A DNA stretch of 20,019 nucleotides from a virus. The stretch covers positions 1 through 20,019 of the IMG/VR virus record IMGVR_UViG_3300005915_000173; one strand, given 5' to 3'. Under the pieces are notes generated by a model. It was not told the DNA's origin and did not search any database. It worked only from the letters and a program-made list of their open reading frames with translations. Within the stretch, counting starts at the first letter, position 1. Each line of letters begins with the position of its first letter. Below are positions 16,340-20,019 of the stretch, piece after piece. A program made the translations under genes and the position numbers.

Positions 16340-17830
16340 TTAATAGCCCATCCCGCTGAACAGCTCAACATGCCCTGCTTCTTCATAATCTATTGGCCGA
16401 TAATCGAGTAACAACTTAATGCATTGGTATTTGATTATATCCATAAAATGATCATTCTTCTTTTTAGGCCGATTCAGTGTCTCATTCCTTTCGCTTATCC
16501 GTGCGCTGGCGTAACTATCCCAGCTATACCGAACTATTTCCCAGTTGATACCGGCAAGATCATCAAAGAAATATAACTTTGGCTTCCTCTTTATTGTGCC
16601 GTCTAGTGTCTTAACAACCTTCAATCTCCGCTTCACCTCACCAATACCAAGCGCATTATCTTTGGTTACCAAAACGCATTCGATGCCTGCCTTATAGAAC
16701 TCTCTGCGGATGGTGTGGACTTCCTCTTGTTCTTCGCCCGTGGCCTTATTTATCACATCAGGGATCATTGAACTTGTGTCAATTTGTGTGTATAGAGGGA
16801 CAATTTTATTTCGTTTGATGTGTATCATCTTTGCGAAATCACCAATATACAGTGACTCTTTTGGTGCTTTTAACTCATCAACTACGTACAACGTATCAGT
16901 GTTTATGTGATACGCAAACCGTAACCAGTGATGGGGAACCCGTGGATGAGGATCAATTCCCTCGAGAATTAGCCAGTTCAGTGGATCGTTTCTTGCGTTT
17001 AGTTGGTAATTAAATCTTGGTATTCGGTGTAGTTTTTGGCTGAACTCTTTGTATATTAGACCTTCTTTCATGTGAGGTCGTCCTTCGATCCGGGACTCGT
17101 ACTCGTCAGCGTCCACTTTGCGCTTAAATGCTGCCTTTCTTTCGGTGGCAATAAACGGGTTCATATCTAGTGTTAGAACAGTCGAGCTCACGTCCTCGCT
17201 ATTAGAATCCCATAGGAAATTAACTAGCCTGGTGAATCCTGATAGACTTGTAAACGTAAACAGTATTATCCCACCAGTATCAGTAACACGGGCAATGCAT
17301 TCCTGGAATATATCCCAGGGCGGTTCCTCATCCAACCAAATCAGATCTATTTTGTCGCCCTGGTACGAGCCAGATCCCTGTTCGTACGTTTTGAAATGGC
17401 AAGTGCTTTTGTTTTTGCCTACTATTATCCCGTTTTTCCAGCCTCTGATTTCGTTGTACTCGCCATACTCTAGGTCCTGCTTCCTGATTAGAGTTGATAG
17501 TTTCTTTTGTTGGACTTTTATTGATAGATCAGAGATCGTGCCACACCAGATCCGTTTTGGTTCTGCTCGTTTAAATATCTCACCAACGATACCTGCGCCA
17601 CTCTCGGTTTTCCCCGACCTGTTACCACCAAATATAACGTATATTGATTTACCTGTTTTCAGGTATATTGAGGTTAGAACTGCCTCTCTGATTTCGTTTT
17701 GTTCGGGATACGCACACCAGTCCATATAATCTAGGCGGTTATCAGTCTCGTCTACTAACCTCTGTGTCAGTAGTTGTTTTAGCTGCTGGAGTTGATGAGA
17801 GTCTAGGCTAGTCAAATCATTTTTTTTCAT
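16340..17830 (-). CDS. terL: Terminase large subunit (ATPase and nuclease)
   Basis: A 496-residue DNA-packaging motor. Walker A is GGNRSGKT (68-75), Walker B IDLIWLDEE (161-169) with D167 and the catalytic E168, and a probable coupling motif FTFTSLSG at 191-198. The nuclease domain (about 285-480) has acidic metal ligands at D293 (EGIDPH), D351 (TQIDTSS) and D460/D464 (NDHFMDIIKY). This layout is that of phage large terminases that cut and pump DNA at the portal vertex. Start ATG 17830 has no good SD; the upstream run of TATATA and CACACA is unusual for this gene set, so translation may depend on the upstream 54-residue ORF. Confidence 0.96.
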   Translation of the reverse strand: MKKNDLTSLDSHQLQQLKQLLTQRLVDETDNRLDYMDWCAYPEQNEIREAVLTSIYLKTGKSIYVIFGGNRSGKTESGAGIVGEIFKRAEPKRIWCGTISDLSIKVQQKKLSTLIRKQDLEYGEYNEIRGWKNGIIVGKNKSTCHFKTYEQGSGSYQGDKIDLIWLDEEPPWDIFQECIARVTDTGGIILFTFTSLSGFTRLVNFLWDSNSEDVSSTVLTLDMNPFIATERKAAFKRKVDADEYESRIEGRPHMKEGLIYKEFSQKLHRIPRFNYQLNARNDPLNWLILEGIDPHPRVPHHWLRFAYHINTDTLYVVDELKAPKESLYIGDFAKMIHIKRNKIVPLYTQIDTSSMIPDVINKATGEEQEEVHTIRREFYKAGIECVLVTKDNALGIGEVKRRLKVVKTLDGTIKRKPKLYFFDDLAGINWEIVRYSWDSYASARISERNETLNRPKKKNDHFMDIIKYQCIKLLLDYRPIDYEEAGHVELFSGMGY

Positions 17831-17849
17831 TCACGTGTGTGTATATATA

Positions 17850-18014
17850 TTAACGGGCGTGTTTTCGGCCGTCGTCAGGTAGCCAGGCTCTGATTTTTGG
17901 TGGGATTTTCTTCTTGGCTTCAGCCGATTCTGAGAGCCATCTCTTTTTCTCTTTTTCAATTAGTTTCTTTGATTCTTTTCTGTGTTTTCTATAGGCGTCT
18001 AATAGTGTGGTCAT
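17850..18014 (-). CDS. Basic 54-residue protein between terS and terL
   Basis: ATG at 18014 overlaps the terS stop by one base (TAATG) and the frame runs 54 codons to a TAA at 17850-17852, 19 bases before the terL ATG. The product starts MTTLLDAYRK, has a Lys/Arg-rich helix (residues 9-25, KHRKESKKLIEKEKKRW), then a PPKIRAWLPDDG segment. It is very basic and soluble. Coupling to terS, and the lack of an SD before terL, support that it is translated. No family recognised; a packaging accessory or DNA-binding role is only suggested by position and charge. Confidence 0.6.
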   Translation of the reverse strand: MTTLLDAYRKHRKESKKLIEKEKKRWLSESAEAKKKIPPKIRAWLPDDGRKHAR

Positions 18015-18496
18015 TAGCTTTCCCCCAATTCCTCACGTTTGGTTTTTGGTTTCTTCTTTAGTTCCCAGCCTAGTTTAGATACAAGCCCCTCTATATTATT
18101 AAGAAGTTCTGCCCGGTTTGGATCCGGAGTGTCATCCACAGGTGCATCCGGGTTATCTTTCCAATAGAGGTTATTTTTTAGGTAGAATATGAGGCCGGTA
18201 ACATGCCGTTGCGTTACGAGTCGGTCAATCAGGTTCGATTCTATTAATTGTCGCGCGCCGTTAACAATTTGTCGGTATTCAGCCTTTTTAGAATAAGCCC
18301 ACAGTGTTTGATATTCAATTCCGAGGTAGACAGCTAATCCCTGCCAGGTAACGGGTTCGGTGGCATATTCCAATATTTCAAAATCTTTACCGCTTTTACG
18401 ATGAGTCAAAATAACCCCTCTTTTAGCTCTTGAAGCCAAGTATTTATCAATATTGATTTTCAATTCCAGAGGTGTATATTTACAGGGGTTGGCCAT
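18014..18496 (-). CDS. terS: Terminase small subunit (gp3-like DNA packaging protein)
   Basis: A 160-residue protein. An N-terminal segment KYTPLELKINIDKYLASR (6-23) fits the start of P22 gp3-like small terminases. The region TWQGLAVYLGIEYQTLWAYS (49-68) is the helix-turn-helix DNA-binding part. The helix pair ending IFYLKNNLYWKDN (103-115) matches the family hallmark LKN..gW.D. The C-terminal 30 residues are basic, ready to contact DNA or TerL. ATG 18496 is the first codon and agrees with family N-termini. It has no SD, and a -10 element lies 7 bases upstream, so the mRNA may be leaderless (see promoter). Recognises the packaging site and recruits TerL. Confidence 0.87.
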   Translation of the reverse strand: MANPCKYTPLELKINIDKYLASRAKRGVILTHRKSGKDFEILEYATEPVTWQGLAVYLGIEYQTLWAYSKKAEYRQIVNGARQLIESNLIDRLVTQRHVTGLIFYLKNNLYWKDNPDAPVDDTPDPNRAELLNNIEGLVSKLGWELKKKPKTKREELGES

Positions 18497-18503
18497 AAGG
18501 TTT

Positions 18504-18509
18504 ATTATA
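18504..18509 (-). promoter_or_regulatory. Leftward late promoter at terS (extended -10)
   Basis: TGaTATAAT on the minus strand is a perfect extended -10; a -35 is weak. Its predicted transcription start, about 18497, coincides with the A of the terS ATG (18496) within a base or two, so the mRNA would carry no 5' untranslated region. No SD lies between. The whole late operon could start here. Confidence 0.55.
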
Positions 18510-18554
18510 TCACAATCATTTAAGTTAACACATTTGAATGATTATGCGACATGT

Positions 18555-18614
18555 GGGGGGTGAGCGCCATGGGGGGTAAGATAAATTCAAATACAATTTC
18601 TATTTAGGGGTAAG
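18555..18614 (+). promoter_or_regulatory. Three G-run repeats, candidate protein-binding sites
   Basis: GGGGGGTGAG (18555-18564), GGGGGGTAAG (18571-18580, 16 bases start to start) and GGGGTAAG (18607-18614) share GGGGTRAG; a looser GGGGTGTT follows at about 18643. They lie between the leftward late promoter and the rightward promoter, a natural place for a switch operator or a packaging-recognition (cosB- or pac-like) site. Function is inferred. Confidence 0.45.
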
Positions 18615-18648
18615 TTTTCTAAAAGAAAAATTATAACTTATAGGGGTG

Positions 18649-18677
18649 TTTACAAGGAAAAAAAAGTATGGTAAAAT
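18649..18677 (+). promoter_or_regulatory. Rightward sigma-70-type promoter before the hairpin array
   Basis: TTTACA (18649-18654), 17-base spacer, TAAAAT (18672-18677), with the extended -10 TGg directly before it. Five of six bases match consensus in each hexamer and spacing is ideal. Predicted start near 18684, within the first ACTAGT palindrome. No gene follows for at least 1.3 kb, so it would transcribe the structured array. Confidence 0.6.
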
Positions 18678-18693
18678 CTCCTACTAGTAAATA

Positions 18694-18720
18694 GTAACCC
18701 GATCCACTGTATAGGGTTAC
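18694..18720 (+). repeat. Stem-loop A (GTAACCC/GGGTTAC), variant loop
   Basis: GTAACCC at 18694-18700 pairs perfectly with GGGTTAC at 18714-18720 around a 13-base loop. It shares stem and 3' flank (GAGGTA) with copies B and C at 18862-18921, but the loop differs (GATCCACTGTATA here). Its tail CGAGG (18720-18724) can alternatively pair with CCTCG (18731-18735) of the next hairpin. Confidence 0.75.
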
Positions 18721-18730
18721 GAGGTACTAT

Positions 18731-18759
18731 CCTCGCTAATTTGCTACTACCTAGCGAGG
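18731..18759 (+). repeat. Stem-loop E (CCTCGCTA/TAGCGAGG)
   Basis: An 8-bp perfect stem (18731-18738 with 18752-18759) and a 13-base loop. It has no T-run downstream, so it is not a standard terminator. Formation competes with the pairing of the preceding CGAGG tail, giving an attenuator-like geometry. Confidence 0.7.
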
Positions 18760-18788
18760 AAGATCATGTAACTTTTCTTACTCGTGTA

Positions 18789-18858
18789 ATAAATTTTTTT
18801 TCACTTCGTTAAAATTTATAAGAACTAGTGACTAGTGACTAGTAACTAGTACTAGTAA
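18789..18858. repeat. 70-bp direct repeat, copy R1
   Basis: Identical over 70 bases to 19076-19145, offset 287. Each copy begins with a hairpin ATAAATTTT / AAAATTTAT (9 bp, 13-base loop; 18789-18797 and 18811-18819) and ends in five ACTAGT palindromes. Perfect identity in non-coding DNA implies recent duplication or selection or conversion. Confidence 0.92.
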
Positions 18859-18925
18859 AGAGTAACCCGACCAACGGAGAGGGTTACGAGGAAGAGTAAC
18901 CCGACCAACGGAGAGGGTTACGAGG
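18858..18925. repeat. 34-bp tandem duplication carrying stem-loops B and C
   Basis: Two identical 34-base units, 18858-18891 and 18892-18925, each holding AGTAACCCGA, a 12-base loop and AGGGTTACGAGG. The stem is 7 bp; CC and GG inside the loop could add two pairs around AAC. No spacer lies between the units, so this is not a CRISPR. The loop carries ACGGA, resembling a CsrA-type site, but this is speculative. Confidence 0.9.
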
Positions 18926-18955
18926 TATTCTCTTTTCTTTTTTGTTACTACGTGT

Positions 18956-18988
18956 ATTAAAAATAATATATATTATATATTTTTTAAT
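18956..18988. repeat. AT-only near-palindrome
   Basis: ATTAAAAA (18956-18963) pairs with TTTTTAAT (18981-18988); the 17 bases between are all A or T. A likely easily melted segment, as expected at an origin or in a cruciform, lying between stem-loops C and D. Confidence 0.7.
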
Positions 18989-19009
18989 CAAAGAAGCGAG
19001 TAATTCCAC

Positions 19010-19038
19010 GAGCCGTCCGGCGAGAGGATGAACGGCTC
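19010..19038 (+). repeat. Stem-loop D (GAGCCGT/ACGGCTC)
   Basis: GAGCCGT (19010-19016) pairs with ACGGCTC (19032-19038) around a 15-base purine-rich loop (CCGGCGAGAGGATGA). GC-rich in an AT-rich region, so likely a maintained structure. No T-run follows. Confidence 0.7.
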
Positions 19039-19049
19039 TAGCCCTAGTT

Positions 19050-19077
19050 ACTAGTACTAGTAACTAGTACTAGTGAT
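19050..19077. repeat. 28-bp direct repeat, left copy
   Basis: Identical to 19132-19159. It is made of four ACTAGT palindromes plus GAT. The two copies bracket the second 70-bp repeat, overlapping its ends, which suggests stepwise growth by unequal recombination. Confidence 0.88.
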
Positions 19078-19145
19078 AAATTTTTTTTCACTTCGTTAAA
19101 ATTTATAAGAACTAGTGACTAGTGACTAGTAACTAGTACTAGTAA
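19076..19145. repeat. 70-bp direct repeat, copy R2
   Basis: Second copy of the 70-base unit described at 18789-18858, with the same 9-bp hairpin (19076-19084 with 19098-19106). It is followed by two further ACTAGT palindromes (19145, 19151). Confidence 0.92.
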
Positions 19146-19662
19146 CTAGTACTAGTGATCCAAAAAAAAGAGAAATAAAAAGACTTATAAAGGCCATTAA
19201 ACAAAGAATAAAAGCCATTAAAAGAAGAAACACAAGTACTACTCCCCTTAATAAATATACGTATCACACTCGAGCATTGGGTTCCCATTCGGGAATGTAT
19301 GGGGGCTAGCCATAAACTTAATACCTATAATAATAGACACAAATAAACGAGGTTAATAAGGGGTATTTAAACTATTTAATAGAAAAATACAATAGAGGAT
19401 TTAGGTATATTAAGGGTAAAATAATAGGTTTTAGGCACGTAAGGTACGTATTAGATAAATTAAATACCTGACTAAGGCCAGAACGAGGCTAGGTATATGA
19501 TATAGGTAATATATTACTAGCTCAAGTAGACCTATTGACGTTATACTACCTATATGAGCTAATTATATATATTACTAGAGTAACATAGGCTAAGGTGGTT
19601 TAAACACTCTATTTTAGATAATTAATTAGATAAGGGATAAGTAACTCTCTTTATATGAGATA

Positions 19663-19687
19663 TAGCTTGCTAATCTAATTCAAGCTA
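19663..19687. repeat. Stem-loop TAGCTTG/CAAGCTA
   Basis: A perfect 7-bp stem (19663-19669 with 19681-19687) and an 11-base AT-rich loop; same architecture as the array further left. No T-run follows on either strand. Confidence 0.55.
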
Positions 19688-19823
19688 CTTGATTTAGTTA
19701 GGTATGAGCTATTAACAAGGGTATGTTGATACACTTCGTCATTAATCAATCCCACGCATTGGCTGTTTAACTAGTAAATAATGAGTAATTAAGGCTATGT
19801 GAGTATATTCAAAGAATTAAAAT

Positions 19824-19853
19824 AAAAAAAAATCAGTGGCTATTCTAATAGCC
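19824..19853 (-). terminator. Candidate leftward terminator
   Basis: On the minus strand GGCTAT-TAGA-ATAGCC forms a 6-bp stem with a tetraloop; ACTGA follows, then nine T. The five-base gap before the T-run makes it weaker than the capsid terminator. It would stop leftward transcripts entering from beyond the right edge and shield the control region. Confidence 0.4.
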
Positions 19854-20019
19854 TTAGCAGTTATTTAATAGGGAGTAAAATATACCAGTAGAAATTGATA
19901 CGTTTAGAGGTATATTATTATGATTTAATTTATAGGTGGGTATACGGCTATTAACGAGGTAATTAATAATAACTTGAGAGCTCACATATGTATTTATATA
20001 GATATGAGGGGTCTCTTAC

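Larger units (their letters stand above)
18683..19156. repeat. ACTAGT palindrome array (17 copies)
   Basis: The palindrome ACTAGT starts at 18683, 18824, 18831, 18838, 18845, 18851, 19050, 19056, 19063, 19069, 19111, 19118, 19125, 19132, 19138, 19145 and 19151. Within clusters the spacing is 6 or 7 bases, units being ACTAGT, ACTAGTA or ACTAGTG. Clusters of five, four and seven copies act as spacers between the stem-loops. Only a few single copies were noticed in the rest of the window. I know of no element with this structure; iteron, replication-origin, regulator-binding or RNA-pairing use are all possible. Confidence 0.9.
18684..19159 (+). ncRNA. Candidate structured RNA: hairpin and ACTAGT array
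   Basis: If the promoter at 18649-18677 is used, the transcript would fold into consecutive stem-loops: 18694-18720, 18731-18759, 18789-18819, 18862-18887, 18896-18921, 18956-18988, 19010-19038 and 19076-19106. Stems are 7-9 bp and loops mostly 12-15 bases. There is no ORF with a start codon and SD. The same features could instead act as DNA (origin or binding sites). The 3' end is unknown. Confidence 0.3.
19160..20019. other. ORF-free, AT-rich control region or unknown RNA locus
   Basis: About 860 bases with no frame that has both a start codon and an SD. All three stop codons recur in all frames at about the rate expected for this base composition, so stop-codon reassignment does not rescue a gene. 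Stem-loops are visible: 19518-19561 (TAGCTCA/TGAGCTA with inner GTAG/CTAC), 19663-19687 (TAGCTTG/CAAGCTA, 11-base loop) and 19838-19853. ACGAGG recurs near 19346, 19480 and 19951, as in the stem-loop tails to the left. A GCCATTAAA direct repeat sits at 19193 and 19214. Nothing identifies its function. Confidence 0.6.

Noticed and set aside
18231-18250. GGTTCGATTC resembling a tRNA T-arm
   Set aside because: Lies inside terS, with no acceptor, D-arm or anticodon stem around it. No tRNA seen anywhere in the window.
18694-18760. Stem-loops A and E as rho-independent terminators
   Set aside because: No T-run follows either stem on either strand.
18858-18925. Possible CRISPR-like repeat (two identical 34-bp units)
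   Set aside because: Units are directly tandem with no spacers, only two copies, and no cas gene in the window.
19133-19309. Open frame with a basic peptide (IKAIKQRIKAIKRR) after the last ACTAGT
   Set aside because: No ATG, GTG or TTG start near its beginning, no SD, and the pattern derives from the GCCATTAAA direct repeat; probably chance in A-rich DNA.
19172-19340. Minus-strand frame of about 56 codons opposite the array end (with MGTQCSSVIRIF)
   Set aside because: No SD, unusual composition (Phe/Ser/Tyr-rich), low-complexity tail formed by ACTAGT repeats.
19337-19461. 41-codon open frame on the plus strand (NEVNKGYLNYLIEKYNRGF and onward), continuing past a TGA and then a TAG
   Set aside because: No start codon. 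The frame then contains all three stop codons at random-like density, so neither recoding nor a simple frameshift gives a gene.
19988-20019. ATG with an open frame to the right edge (MYLYRYEGSL)
   Set aside because: Only ten codons visible and a weak GAGAG as SD; could be the start of an early gene but cannot be supported.

Overview
The window is a stretch of a tailed phage genome (or prophage) with a podovirus-type virion. Every convincing gene lies on the minus strand, in classical late-gene order read from right to left: terS, a 54-residue ORF, terL, portal, two small head-region genes, scaffold, major capsid protein, then (after an inserted cassette) a fibre-like protein, tail adaptor, tail nozzle and internal virion or ejection proteins running off the left edge. 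No tape measure, sheath or tail-tube gene is seen, and the adaptor plus nozzle pair points to a short tail. The DNA is AT-rich by eye. Genes are tightly packed, with TAATG or ATGA overlaps and good Shine-Dalgarno sites. The host cannot be named; consensus sigma-70-like promoters and a surface-sugar cassette fit an ordinary bacterium.

Layout: 1-4877 tail adaptor, nozzle and ejection module. 4894-6639 a repeat-rich fibre-like protein that carries an N-terminal signal peptide. 6741-11457 a five-gene cassette with three glycosyltransferase genes (one a two-domain fusion), a class I methyltransferase and a four-helix membrane protein. It is set off from the capsid gene by a clear rho-independent terminator followed at once by its own promoter. 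11579-18496 head and packaging module (capsid, scaffold, portal, terminase).

The most unusual part is 18497-20019, about 1.5 kb with no credible gene. It begins with a probable leftward late promoter that would make terS mRNA leaderless. Next come three G-run repeats (GGGGTRAG core), then a strong-looking rightward promoter (18649-18677). That promoter points into an array of stem-loops with 7-9 bp stems and mostly 12-15 nt loops, spaced by 17 copies of the palindrome ACTAGT. The array contains a perfect 70-bp direct repeat, a 34-bp tandem duplication and a 28-bp repeat. A further 860 bp of ORF-free, AT-rich DNA follows to the right edge. This looks like the control region of the phage (divergent transcription, possibly origin or packaging site), and may encode a structured RNA. 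It resembles no element I can name and is the best candidate here for something undescribed.
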